From Atherinomorus stipes (Eukaryota > Chordata > Actinopteri > Atheriniformes > Atherinidae), in NCBI GenBank assembly GCA_023101725.1, contig JALJCO010007852.1, positions 1 to 64,000 on the forward strand: 64,000 nucleotides of DNA. The letters are read 5' to 3'. A program made the translations under genes and the position numbers. Under the pieces are notes generated by a model that did no database searches, was not told where the DNA came from, and was given only the letters and a program-made list of their open reading frames with translations. Numbering within the stretch: the stretch's first letter is position 1; every line of letters begins with the position of its first letter. This document shows, piece after piece, positions 32,776 through 45,101 of this stretch.

Positions 32776-33554
32776 CTAACTGATATCACCAAAGTGCTTT
32801 CAAAGATCAGATCATCTCATGTTTTCTTAGACAACCCCCCCCCCCTCCAGCAATTCAATATTTTCCTTCATGTTAATACCTAAGAAACAACATGCATGGC
32901 ATCCTGCTTCCTTGATGTTGCGGTAATCACATTTATTCTTAACTGAGGAGTTGACTGCGGCTCCAGATGGGTTGTGTAGGTGTACCAGAGACCGGCTGAG
33001 TCAAATACATGCAGCATGAGGTGGGTAGCAATGACCTAAATTTACAGGTCATTACTAGGATGAACACCCTGGACTCATATACAGAATATCACAGTGAAAT
33101 ACGAGCTACGTGATGCCCAAACAAAGCCCCGTTTCAGCTACAAAAACACAACGTGTTAACCTGAGGAAACGTGTGGCGGTAAGTTTGACCTAAATTCCTG
33201 TTTTTGTTGTGGTTTAGTGAGCGCTAGTCTGGTTAGGTTAGAGAATACCAGTCTACAAATGGAGTCTTTCATATCGACCCTTTCAGGATTTGTAAACATT
33301 TAGCTAAATGCTACTTAAGCTAATCAGACCAGTTAGCTGTTACTGCAAGTTATTCATGGCCAAGATGGTTTTGGTCAGTCAACTCCAGAATGTCAACCAC
33401 TGGTTAAACAAACAAACAAACACATAAATGTTTATGTTAGCGTATATAAAAACATATTAGCTAGAGGCTAAAAAAAATGTAAGTTTCTTAATAAGTATTT
33501 CCAGAAATCTGGCCACCATACTGTCAGTCTAAGATTTAAACTATCAATCATCTC
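32776..33554. other. No gene seen
   Basis: Unique-looking AT-rich DNA with a short C run at 32,836. Confidence 0.4.
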
Positions 33555-33893
33555 TTAAAGCAACCTTTACCGATCTTGCATTTCAGAAAGCACAGCAAGA
33601 TTATTTGAATATAAACAGTCCCGCCTCACTCCTAAGACACACCCCTTCATTCCCTCCACCTCCCAATGCAGAATCAAAGGTCTGACAGGCAGGTCCGTTG
33701 GACAATCCTAGAGGTGCACCCCACTTCAAGGATTGGTTGGAGTTTTCATTGAATATTTAGAGATTGGAATAATATTTTATTTTGATTAATGGTGGGTCTG
33801 TCTTGTATTTCAGAGTTCCATTACCTCATTCATAGCATTTTACCCTGTTAGAAAAATAGTGTAAGAATGCAACATCGGTAAAGGTTGCTTTAA
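33555..33893 (+). repeat. TTAA-ended MITE, copy 2
   Basis: Inverted partner of 6,601-6,939: TTAAAGCAACCTTTACCGAT to ATCGGTAAAGGTTGCTTTAA, a perfect 20-bp terminal inverted repeat. Confidence 0.88.
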
Positions 33894-33961
33894 CTCTAAT
33901 TAACTAATTAATCCCTTGTAAGCTCAGACTGTGGTATCTGTTTTCTGACAACTAAATACTA

Positions 33962-34247
33962 CTAAATGATGTTGTTTTGAGTAATTTCTGGATGCTACCC
34001 ACTCAGGACACTTGGATTACATTGGACGAGCAGTATGGAGGAATACTGACAAGTTTTTGTGGACTTTTATGGACCTTTTTGGCTCAGGCACAATTGAACT
34101 CCATTATATGAAAGTTGGGGGAAAACAAGAAGCCTTCCTGATCTCCGGCTGCATTTGAGATATTAAAAAAGTGCTCCAGAGTCTTGCTCACCATGAGGGT
34201 AAGTGGAAAATAAAGTTACAGCTTCTGTGGGTGAACTATTCCTTTAA
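33962..34247 (+). repeat. MITE M1, half copy
   Basis: Only the right arm of the M1 family: GGACACTTGGATTACATTGG, GTTTTTGTGGACTTTTATGG, GTGCTCCAGAGTCTTGCTCA, ending CTATTCCTTTAA. Confidence 0.75.
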
Positions 34248-36011
34248 GGTGTGGGCGGATATGTATGTAGTTCGGGCAGGTCGCAGTGAGAATAAGTTTC
34301 TTTTTCGTTGCACATGACGCTTTTTAGATATCAGGTACCGGGATCGTTTCGAGCGTAGGCAGAGGCAGAGACACTGCTGTTGATGTCAACCAGGGACAGA
34401 GAACACAGTTACAACCAGGGATGATGATCTTTTATGCAGGAATCTCTGAATCAAATAAATAAAGTCCCTACGTGGCAAAATGGCAGATGCTACTGTGAAT
34501 TTAGGAAATTAATGTGGGATGTGCGGATCAGGTTTGACGGGGAGAGCTGCGGTTCGCGGGTCTCGGTTCAGGCGGATGCGGGTCGGTAAACCTGCAGAAC
34601 TCTGATGTGCACGCGGCTGCATGTCGCCAAGTGATGGTCGTCGTGCCCAAACAAGAAGAGGATGCAACTACTTTTTAAACTTTTAACAGACAGATTAATG
34701 CAGAATCAGTAAACATTTCCTGCATTATGAACGTCTGACAGACCAGAGATTAACATTTTCGTCCAGTCTCGTCTCGTCAACGAAAATTTACACACTTCTC
34801 GTCAGGTTTTAGTAATCACAGAGACACGTTTATCTCATCATCTCGTTATTGTCACTAATAAAAGGGGCGTCAACGAAATGATTTTGTCAGTCATCGTTAA
34901 CAAAAACAACACTGCCTTTGTGCAAACAAAGGCATCCAAACAATGGCACTGCCAACACCACAGATAATCACATCACTGGTTTCCACAGAAAATATCTATT
35001 GTTCAAACAAACACTTCAACAGAACTGAAATATCCTTCAAAATCTCCTGTAAATGCTGCGATGTTGAGAAACTGGGGGACTCGCTAAGTGATCGCCTCTT
35101 TCTCCAGGTGCCAGCATCAGATTTCAGAGGTTTTTTCCACCTTCATGAAACGATGTTGTCAAACATTCAGCGTGCTCAGCTCCTGCAGAGAAGCTTCTCA
35201 TGCTTCTGCTTTCCACAGAAATGTTGCTCCCTGAAATGAAAGCAGACACTCGTTCATGCTGACGTGCAGCTATGTGGGAAAAACAAAGCACCTCCAAAGA
35301 ACAATTAACTTTGATCACTGAAACTGAAACTATTGTGTCCTGCATGGCAGCACTTTGTTTTTGCTGTGATGGAACTGCGTCAGAGAGGAGACTGCAGACA
35401 AATCTGGCTGAAGGGGCAACAATTTTATGACCCCTTTCAGGTCTCGCAACACTGTTGACAAGCTATTTTTGGTCTGCCTGTTTTTTTTTCTCTTTTAATC
35501 TTATTTTTGTTCGTTATGTAAAAATGTATGTAGAAGTCAATCCTCTTAATCCCTGACTACATCTAGACATTATGTTTTCAGGACAGCCTCAGTTGTCAGA
35601 TTATGAGGCTAAAATGATGTAAATTAAATGCATCAAAATAGATATAGCACCATGAAGGCCAACCAAAACAAGAAAACAGAATTTATTACGAACAGTATTT
35701 GTAGAAATATCACACTAGTCTACAGTGTGTGACAAAGTAGGTGAGTCACCATTTGTCACTAATTGCACTCAATAACTGATTGTATCTTTTGCTGTTTGTT
35801 TGGCTTTCTACTTGAGTAAAACTAATTTACGAAACCTTTTTGTTTATATCATGACTTTGATAAGAATAACCACATTTAGTTCTGTTTGTTTGGTTAAAAC
35901 TGTTTTGTTCAGGATTTAATCTGATTGTATTGCTTACCTACCATGTGTTTCAGGAGCAAAAGGTGGAAAAGCAGCTCCCCTCTTGTATTTATACTGTTTA
36001 CCATAATGAGT
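34248..36011. other. Repeat remnants, no gene
   Basis: Around 34,755-34,915 GTCTCGTCTCGTCAACGAAA and TCATCGTTAACAAAAAC resemble a dispersed fish repeat. The short open frames on both strands are not credible. Confidence 0.4.
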
Positions 36012-36056
36012 GATGTCACTGTAAGGGACCAAGTATGGGTCCCTTACAGTGACATC
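36012..36056. repeat. Perfect 19-bp inverted repeat hairpin
   Basis: GATGTCACTGTAAGGGACC is followed after seven bases by its exact reverse complement. Possibly the core of a small MITE; no promoter context is seen. Confidence 0.85.
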
Positions 36057-36892
36057 CCTTTGCTTTAAGTAGTGATTGGGAAATCAAAGCTTTCCAGACC
36101 TCTGAATCAATATGAGACAGTTCAAATGGGCCTGTGAAACATTCAACACAATACAATATAGTGACATCTGCTGGTCAACTTTCAACATAGCAGCTGCACC
36201 AATTGATATGCGGCAAACGTGTCATGAAATATAATCAGTTATTTGAACACAGGTTTATGTTCATTCTCAGATCTGACTGTGCATCCTCATTAAAGATCTG
36301 GATCGTTGTGTCATAGTTTGATTTCCCCAGCTCAAAATGTTTAATAGAAAAGATGGTGTTCTTTTAGTAAGATTAAATAAAGACATGGAGAATATCTCAT
36401 GATACATTTTTCTAAAGACCCCCCCCCCAAAAAAAAAACAACTCAGGAAATCGTTGCACAGAAATGCTGGATAGTGGAAGACTTAAAGGTAAGAGCGTTT
36501 TTGTTGTTTTTCTTTGGGTGGGGGTGGATTTATCAAAAACAAGGGACATGCTTAAACTTGCCTCACATCCTTTTCAATCCCGCACTTCTTTGCAAACACA
36601 TTCTAACTCATTCTAAGTCCATTGTCACTCATGCAGAGCAGCTGGATGATGACAGATGGGAAAAACCTGCAGGTTTTCTAAGAATACTTATTTATTTCCA
36701 GATTTTTTTTTAAATGAAACGTCATTAAATATCAAAAATGACACAAAGTTGCACACCTCTGAAAGTTGACCAAACTTTATTGGTTGAATTTCTTGTATAT
36801 TCAATTTGACAAATAATGGTAAACTTGACAGATTTATCAAACACTGTTTTATTTGATCATGTGTTTGAATATATTGTTAAATGTGTTTGTGA
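36057..36892. other. No gene seen
   Basis: AT-rich sequence containing a C/A homopolymer junction at 36,418-36,440. Confidence 0.4.
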
Positions 36893-37130
36893 TGATTGAG
36901 GACGATGGTTGTCATCTACAGCAGTGCACAGGTTCTCCTCCTCTTCTCCGGGCTAACCGTCTTTCCTCCACTGGACCTGTTGTCTGCTGCAGCCACCTCT
37001 TTGCTGGCTGCAAAATGCAGAGCGTTTACTCTGGAAAGTAATATCAAACACAGGAGAGGCATGCAAGTGTGAAGCAGGAAACAAGTGAACATCTCCAAAG
37101 TTGCACCGGAGAGAAGAATATTTGATTTTC
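36893..37130. other. CAP-gene 3' flank paralogous to 4,200-4,400
   Basis: Same order of shared words as the 4.2-kb block. It sits 1.7 kb downstream of the single CAP gene and supports a duplication covering the gene and its flanks. Whether it encodes anything is unknown. Confidence 0.55.
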
Positions 37131-37644
37131 AGGGAGTTAAAAAATTAAAAAGCTGATAGAAACGTGACAACAGTCATGAAAAAGCAGCCGGCAGAGATTA
37201 ATCAACCTACTGCAGTGGTTTGAAGTTTGATTAAAAAAGAGCTTCAGTTTACCCAGAAAGTCACAGTCAGGTCATTTAACAAGAAAATTCTAGCTAACTG
37301 TAAAGTTGAAGCAACTTCCTCCTCCTTGAACAAATGAAGAGAATTTACAAGGCTAGCTGTGAGTCAGTAGCATTTAAGTTTCCTTTTAAGACAAGTTTGT
37401 TGGTCTAAGATAAAGCTGAACACAGTTTTCATTATCCGGACTCCAGTCCTGCACTTTCCATAAACTCAGTTACAAGGAAATTCTTATCAGTAAAATATTG
37501 AGGCAGCTTATATTTTAGCTGTGAAGTAACAAAATGGAATTGACTTAAGCCTTTTTTTTCATGCCAGGATTATTTATGTTGGTATTATTTCATTGAGATA
37601 ACTGAATTATGGTTGAAGGAAAGTCTCAGGACAGAAAATACCCC

Positions 37645-38311
37645 TTAAAGGGATAGTACACCCCCAGAATGATGTGCCTTCATTTTCTCCTCACCCTCAT
37701 GCTGATCAAGACTCCAGGGCACTTTTTTAATATCTCAAATGCAGCCGGAGATCTGGTTTTTTTTCATTATCTGCCAACGTTCATATAATGGGGGTCACCA
37801 GTGCCTGAAAAAAAAAGGTCCATAAAAGTCCACAAAAACTTGGCAATATTCCTCCATACTGCTTATCCAATTTAATCCTAGTGTCCTGAGTGGGTAGCAT
37901 AATTTACTAGAAACAACGTCATTTAGTATATTTTTATAGCCTAAACAGTGTCGGCTTCCGTAGTGTCGTGAACTTGAATGGACGCGCATTGGGAAAGTAC
38001 AATGTTCTACTGCTTAGGCTATAAAAATATACTAAATGATGTCGTTTCTAGTAAATTATGGATGCTACCCACTCAGGACACTTGGATCACATTGGATGAG
38101 CAGTATGGAGGAATATTGACAAGTTTTTCTGGACTTTTATGGACCTTTTTGTTTTGAGCGCTGGTGAACCCCATTATACGAATGTCTGCGGATAACGTCA
38201 ACATAACAAACATGCATCTGAGATATTTAAAAAGTGCTCCACACTCTTGCTCAGCGTGAGGGTGAGCAGAAAATGAACGCACATCATGCTGTGGGTGTAC
38301 TGTTCCTTTAA
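37645..38311. repeat. MITE M1, full copy
   Basis: Ends TTAAAGGGATAGTACACCCC and GGGTGTACTGTTCCTTTAA; inverted arms of about 250 bp around a centre containing CTTCCGTAGTGTCGTGAACT. It serves as the reference for the interrupted copy at 10,109-11,489. Confidence 0.85.
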
Positions 38312-38865
38312 CCTTGTCCTGAAGTTTCATGTTTACAGGGACTAACATTGATTGAACAGAAGATTCAGATGCTTTTGCTGTAATTTTTTAGATGTCTGCA
38401 TGTGTAATATGTGCAGCATAAAAAAAATTTAAACCTTTATGAAACAACAGCTGTGGATAAAACCAGAACCCACTCAGTCACTGCTGCAACTTTAAAGGCA
38501 TATGCCACCCCTGAGTGAAATTTAGCCCCCCCCCGAGTTGGACAAGTGGGCAGAAGTGTTTTCTAGCAACCCAGTCATTCTCTGAATCTGGCAGCACTGA
38601 CTTTAGCTAAGCTTAGCGTAGTTGCTGTAATCTGGTGTTTCCAACTAGCACCACTTGGCGAAAGTGAACTAATTAACTCAAGATTTTTTTCCAATTATAT
38701 TTCATGACCTGCAGATTTTGATTGAGTACAAACAAGAAGCCGATTTCACATCAAAGGACTGACTAGGCAGCATTCAATAGGTGAACTATATACCACGATC
38801 AGTAAAAAATACACATTAGAAACTTAGAATAATGTGTTACTCAGGATAAAATATGTAAATTGGGA

Positions 38866-39622
38866 TTATCTTTTACCTTTTGGGGTGACATTTTTCTCAA
38901 AGGCGCCTGGACTCACAAAGTTGCCAGCTGGGCGGTACTGTCCAACCACAAAGACTGTTGTGCCATTGGTGGCCAGGCCCACACCCAGCTCCTTACTGTC
39001 CTTCCACACCACCTGAGTGAAATGTCCTGCAGGGAAGTGAGGCAAGTGATTAGTATCCAATAAAAGCTACTCACAGAAACTATTTTTCAGTGAATTAATG
39101 CATCAATTTTACCAGTATTGCTAGCGAATCCGGGCTTGCTGAAGTTGTAATCCTTGATCTCACTGTACCATGCATCCACAGCTTCTTTTCCTGAAACATG
39201 ACACAGAAAAGTAAAGAGATTTAAATAAACATCATAATATGAAGGATCATAGTATCAAAAATATTGAGCAAAGAAACTACATATAGAGTAAACAGCCTGC
39301 CTGTTGGATTGGAACATGAACTTGACATAAAGAAGACGTTCTCTCCATCATTGGTGCTGCTGTGTGCCAGGCTGTTCTTCTCCAACATGTGATCGGCCCA
39401 TGTCTGGCAGGCTGCATTCAGCTCTTTGTTGTAGGTCAGAGGTGGTGCTTTGTGCATCGCCCTGTAGGAGTTGTGGGTGTCCAGGAACTCTTTCATGAAG
39501 TTTTTATCTGCAAAACAGACATGATAACCTGATTATCTTTGATCCATCAGAGGAAAGAAGATGAAAATCTGCAGGTGCAGAGCTGAGGAATGATAAAGAT
39601 AAAAGCTGTTCTTACCTGCCAT
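38866..39622 (-). CDS. Single-domain CAP protein, GAPR-1/GLIPR2-like (unit D)
   Basis: Exons (minus): 39,616-39,622 (from ATG, context AAAAATGG), 39,301-39,507, 39,113-39,190 and 38,866-39,026; total 453 nt, 150 aa. Motifs: [63 protein letters not shown] and [11 protein letters not shown]. The CAP tetrad is complete and there is no signal peptide. The protein ends NVTPKGKR, so no further CAP unit follows. Two oddities: the second intron has a GC donor (CAG/GCAGGC) where the paralogues have GT, and the first exon carries a 5-bp duplication that would destroy a linker frame but is harmless in a 5' UTR. It has its own TATA-type promoter, so it is a stand-alone gene. Confidence 0.85.
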
Positions 39623-39766
39623 TTTTGGTTTGGTTTGGTTTCAGAGGCTGAAATGAAATCAAATAATGATCAGATAATAATCAGATAAACATGCATTGTC
39701 CTTATCAGACATGTGAGAGTCATTTCATTGATAAAGATTTTTTTTGCAGACATCTCTGGTGCTCAC

Positions 39767-39840
39767 CTGGTTCAAAGCGTTTGTTTGAGGTCTGGTTGAG
39801 TCTCAGCTCCTCTGTCTGTGTTGAAGCTGGTATTTATGGA
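39767..39840 (-). promoter_or_regulatory. TATA promoter and 5' UTR exon of CAP unit D
   Basis: CCATAAATACC (TATA-like at 39,831-39,838) precedes a non-coding exon ending at donor GTGAGC (39,767). The arrangement equals that at 15,541-15,600. Confidence 0.6.
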
Positions 39841-40635
39841 CACAAACGTGACATGTCCCTCCTCACATGTAGGAGGAGACTGACACCAGCTCTTCATCAA
39901 GCAGCTGAGAACATGAGCTTTCCTCGCTGCATGTTCCTCATGTAATTGCTTTTGTTTATAAGACATATAATTACTAGGTGGACGGTTTAGTCTGGGTTCC
40001 AAGTGGCTCATTATTACAGGTAATTATTAATGTGGTTAAAATGCTATAAGGGTTGTTTCTACCAAAAATTTTGTGAAGGTGAGTAGAAAAATCCTAAGAT
40101 GCCACCAAACAGGCTGTAAAAAGCTTTTCTCCAGTGTAATAGAGCGACAGCCTGCAGGTACGAGCATGTGACGGAAAGTGAGGCCTGAATTTAACACATA
40201 TAAGTAGAAAACTTCAAAAGCACATGGATCTAATTAACTCACCATAAAACCCTTTTCTCCTACACCCATATTGCATGCTTCTGTTTACTACACACCCAGC
40301 AAACATCACCAGTCACTCTGACATGGCAAGGGGCTCTCTTCACTTGGCAGTCCGCGAGTGAATATTCATGATTTTTGCTCATGTTTGGCTTTAAAACGAG
40401 TGTGTTTTTCTACACTCAGCCTGACCTGTAAAAACTAGACAAATTTACCTACAACTGGATCATTGTGTCAAACTTAAATATAAACCAAATACATTTGCCC
40501 AATCTCATAAATGGATTATACATCTACGGTGTACAATTGGAATCGCTGTGTGCATGGTACAAGGCCAAAGCTCAAATTTTTATGTTCTTGATCTAATTTT
40601 GGTGACCTTCAGGTAGCACTGCTTAAACAACAGAT
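39841..40635. other. CAP upstream region, paralogous to 15,601-16,050
   Basis: Similarity to the upstream side of the triple gene ends near 40,310 and resumes at about 43,650, so about 3.3 kb were inserted here later. Confidence 0.55.
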
Positions 40636-42591
40636 GAGTACTGAAAATCACTGCATGGTCTCAGGAAGACTTCCAGAAATCACTCTGTGAACACAGTTTA
40701 CCAAGCGAGCAGACGTGGTGGTGAAAAGTCAAGCGCATACAGAATTGCAGTTCCCCCTCATCCACTAGGGACTGGCTCCAAAAGAGAACAAATCTCCATA
40801 AACTCTCACGTTACCGACGAACTTTACAGCAGAAATAAACATGTTTACACTCTGGTTAGAATAATTTAGGTTTAATAGGACAAGTTTACCTAATAAAACT
40901 TGATGGGTAAGTTTTAATAGACATGAGTTGAGACGGGTCTGGCTGCGGCCTGGTCGTTCTTGGTAGCGTTTCATTGACCAACCGTAAAGTTTTTCGCAGG
41001 GGATGCTGGAAATGCTGCCATTTTATTCAAACCATGTTCTGCGCTGCCCTCTGCCTCCCAGAGAAAACATGATTACCCAGTGTTAGGTTATGTCAGTAAG
41101 TTGATTATATTTGACAACGTGTCACTGTGGAACTCTTGTGTTGTCTTTATTGTATCCAAATCCGATATTAATAATAATAATAATAATAATAATAGCGACA
41201 AGCTTGTCTCAGGAGCAGCTAATGTCTTAATGTTGTCGATCCATCAGCAACAGGGCTATTTGTAGTTATCAGAGAAAGTTTGCAGCGACGACTTGTAACG
41301 CTAGGCCTATAGCCACGTGGGTTTTGTTCATTTGGATGTCATTGATTTATATTAAATAGATAATGGTTTGTAGACATGTTTTGTTTTTTTCGAACAGTCA
41401 TTGCTGTCTTGCTAATGGGCTATATGCACAACTCCACTACTTCCTGAACTTAGTAGTGCTCCTCTGTTTCCTGTCTTTCATTGTTGGACAAACTGATTAA
41501 TCCAGGTGTGTCTGATCTCAGTTACCACAACGGCAGTTGCCAGACACACCTGGATTAATCAGTTGGTCCAACAATGAAAGACAGGAAACAGAGAAGCACT
41601 ACTAAGTTCAGGAAGTAGTGGAGTTGTGCATATAGCCAATTGTGCTTGTGTGCTGTGGCTTTTGTTTATGTGATTTGCTTTGTGTATTTGTGTCTTCTGT
41701 TGGCTGTGATTTGGTCTGTGTTCTGTTTTACGTCCTTCTTTTTGTATCGTGCATTTTTAATGTGTTTGTTATGGTTAGGTTACTTTATTAATAGGTGTTA
41801 TCTATTTTATATAAAACAATGACATCCAAATAAACAAAGCCCTCTTGGTTATAGGTCTAACGTTACAAGTCGTTGCTGCAAACTTTAGCTGATAACTACA
41901 AATAGCTGGGTTGTGGACCAACGACATTCAGACATTAGCTGCTCCTCAGACAAGCTTGTTGCTATTATTAATATCGGGTTTGGATACAATAAAGACAACA
42001 CATACAGTGACTCGTCAAATAATAATCAACTCACTGACATGACCTCTCACTGGGTAATATCGTCTCTTATGATTTATCGGCGTTCATTTAGGTACTTTCT
42101 TCTTTTTTTTTAGCTTATTAATGGTGCATTAGCTCGAGGCTGTAAACTCCATCCTAGCGTGTGTAATAATGCTCTTGTTTTACACATAACACTTGAATCA
42201 AATGTAAGCTTAAGATTTATTGACGTTCATTGAGCTACTTGTTTAGCTTACTAATGGTAGCTCTATGCTGCCTGTCATATACTCTGACTACTAGACAACT
42301 GTTTTTGAAATTTTCAGGAAGAAAGTTGTTAGTGAACATTGCTAACTAGCTAGCGGATGTTGTTATGTTTAACCCAGATAGTAACCCGGATGTTGTTGGC
42401 AAGTGTATGGAGGCCCACGCGAATAAGAAGGGGGCGTTCCAGTCTCCGAACCGGGAAGCCCATCACAACGGGAACACCCATTTGTGTCCGCAGCTGGAAC
42501 ATATTGCATGAGTCTACTGGAAATCACTGCATGGTCTCAGGAAGACTTCCAGAAATCACTCTGTGAACACAGTTTACCAAGCGAGCAGACG
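40636..42591. repeat. Element with 80-bp direct repeats outside and inverted arms inside
   Basis: The words GCATGGTCTCAGGAAGACTT and ACACAGTTTACCAAGCGAGC occur at 40,653-40,715 and again at 42,528-42,591. Between them 41,075-41,310 is the inverted copy of 41,850-42,066 (shared GACAAGCTTG, AACTACAAATAGC and TCTTTATTGTATCC in reverse). A palindromic MITE and an AAT microsatellite (41,169-41,194) lie inside. Class unknown. Confidence 0.5.
41415..41640. repeat. Palindromic MITE M2, copy 3
   Basis: ATGGGCTATATGCACAACTC to GAGTTGTGCATATAGCCAAT; arms are almost perfect complements. Confidence 0.88.
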
Positions 42592-42627
42592 CTGGCAGTG
42601 ACAACAGACATAAGCCATTTATGCTCG

Positions 42628-42700
42628 TCGCAGAAGGCAAGGCAAGATAAGTTTATTTGTATAGCACATTTCATGTACAGGACAATTCAAAGTGCAGAAG
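42628..42700 (+). repeat. L2-type 3' tail fragment
   Basis: AAGGCAAGGCAAGATAAGTT, TTGTATAGCACATTTCATGT and ACAATTCAAAGTG match the L2 3' end at 55,838-55,900 in inverse sense. Confidence 0.6.
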
Positions 42701-44964
42701 ATGGATACACAGACAGACGGACAGTTTTGTCCGTCTTCTGCATCGGTTACGCCTGTAATTTGATGCGTTTTCGAGGGGTTTGTTGATCTGTCATTTGACG
42801 CAGAAGACAGAGCAATACCACCTGAAACTGCGGGGTCGTGTTGAGCCGTGTAGCTAATCTGCAGAAACAAACCAGAGAAGAACAACAGGAACCGGAACAT
42901 AAACAACACAAAAACCGCCAGGACCAAAGAGCCGATAAAAGCACCTGAGAAAGAAATCACCAAACAAACAGAGAGCTTCTGTAGACATGGATGGAGCTTT
43001 GGAGGAGAGGCTGTGTGAGTGTGTCCGAAAATACACTCATATCCTTCACATCACATCGCCAGGACACAGAGACAGACAGTGCTGCCGCCTGGAGGACAAA
43101 CTGGTTTACGATCCATGTGAATGCAGAAGACGCATAGAAGTATGAAGGCAGCCACGCAGGGCGACGCATGAAATGGATGTCACCATTTACGTACATAAGG
43201 GAGCATAAATGGGCCTGACTGGAAATCCAACCTGATCTCACAAAAATACGTTACAGGAGCACAAATAGCCTCACTCATTTACGTGTAAAGCAGTTACATG
43301 TCCCCGACACATACTGTACAAGTACTGCTTCAAATTACGTGCCACTGACATGTAAAGTTGCGCAATGTGAAGTCAATGGTGAAGCTTTTCGTGTCACCAG
43401 ACAAACTTTTCTGCTTCAAATTATGTGCTGCTGACGTGTATAACTTAAATTTAAAAATCAACAACTCCTCCCAAAAAAATCACACCCATATTAGGTCGTT
43501 CGTGCATGCACAAAATTACAGACTACATTGCGTTTTTAATGGCCACTCAGTTCCATAGTTTTTATCGTTTTGATGTAGCCTACAATCTTTTAGGTTTGTT
43601 TTTAGTTGCATGCTGAAAAGAATTGAGTTGAATTTGCAGTAAACTCAGACAAAGATACACAAACTTTTTGACTCTAGGAATACATTCATTCTCTGAGGTC
43701 CTCAGATGCCCCAAGACAACAAAAACATGAAACTTAATATGGTGGAGCTTACTTTGGGTACGTCTTTTCAGGCCTGTTTTAAAGATATTATCACCAGGGC
43801 GGATCAGGTTTACTTGATGTAAGGGATGGGTGGTGGTGCTTTTAATAATCCAGGACACACAGAAGCCTGTGTTGCCTAATTGTTTTTTAGAGAACAAACA
43901 AGGCGTTGGTTATCTTTTATTCAAATGACTTGAGTACTATCAGTGTTACTCTGCATACTTTAGCTTCCACTGGAGAAATCTGCTTGTGGAACCACTGCGT
44001 TTTATTTACTGATCCAGAGGTTTTTATGTGGCTTTATATTTTTCTTTTTCATTAAACACACAACCAAAAAGCTGTTTGGGCCTGTTCCTGAAAACATGAT
44101 GTGAAGAATGTTGGTGTAAAAAGAAAAACAACAGTTGTGGTTGTGGTTTGGGGTGGAGCAACGATTTAAGCCATCACATAATACCGCCTGTTTTTTTTTT
44201 TTTTAAATTGTGCTCTCTCTTTTTTTTTTAACCATAGCTTAATGATAAAAAAACCCATCTCTATATGTTTTCCTTTCTTCCAAAATGATGAATTTCAAGG
44301 TTATATCAGAGAGCTGAATAATCTTAAAGGTGATAGCTACAACTTTTTGATCAAAACAATAACCTTTTATGAAAATAATACATCCATGGAACGTCTAGAA
44401 GGGTGCAGAATAAAAGTATTAACCCCCTCCTTTTTTTAAATAGATGATGGGTCTAAAAAATAAATATTTACATCTGATTCCCATCCCAAGGTTGGGATTT
44501 TTCCCCGTTAGTATTAGCTACAGTGTATGATTAGCTCTGGAGTTGCTAGCTTGATTGCTATGTGTAGGAATAGCATCTTCCTTACATTTTCTCAAATTCA
44601 AGTGGCAAAAAATGGAGCAGGAAGAGGGTGAAGGTGGCAAAGCAGCTAAAAAGCCCCTTGAAGGTAGCCATTTTCTTCCCAGACATGTAAGCTAAACATT
44701 TGCAAATGTTAATCAACAGTTAGCGGGTTCTGTAATGTTGCTAATGCCAATTGAGTAAGTGAGCGGGGAGGAATTAAACTAGTAGCTATCACCTTTAATT
44801 CAATCATGTGCTAAAACTACTGATTTTGATTTATATTGTATTTTAGTTTTCATTTTGTCTAAATATTTTTAGTACAAATCGGTATTAAAGATATTTTATG
44901 ATAGCATACTTGTGTGTGTATATTTGTTTATACAATTATTTATTTAAGTAAACTTTAAGTAAGC
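42701..44964. other. Repeat remnants and CAP upstream remnant; no gene
   Basis: 43,200-43,450 contains diverged short repeats (AAATTACGTGCCACTGACAT, AAATTATGTGCTGCTGACGT). From about 43,650 the sequence resembles 16,130-16,300 (CTGTGTTGCC, CTGCTTGTGGAA). No coding region is supported. Confidence 0.4.
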
Positions 44965-45030
44965 AAGTGCACTTTATTTGAATAGTGCTTTTCACAGACA
45001 GGGGTCACAAAGTGCTTTACATGATAACAC
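44965..45030 (+). repeat. SINE/LINE-like tail fragment
   Basis: GTGCACTTTATTTGAATAGT and CACAAAGTGCTTTACAT have the look of a fish LINE/SINE 3' end. Confidence 0.4.
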
Positions 45031-45101
45031 ATAAATACAAGTAAAAGCATATAAAACACAAGTAAAAAGTTAAATAAATAAATGAATAAAATGAGTGGTG
45101 A

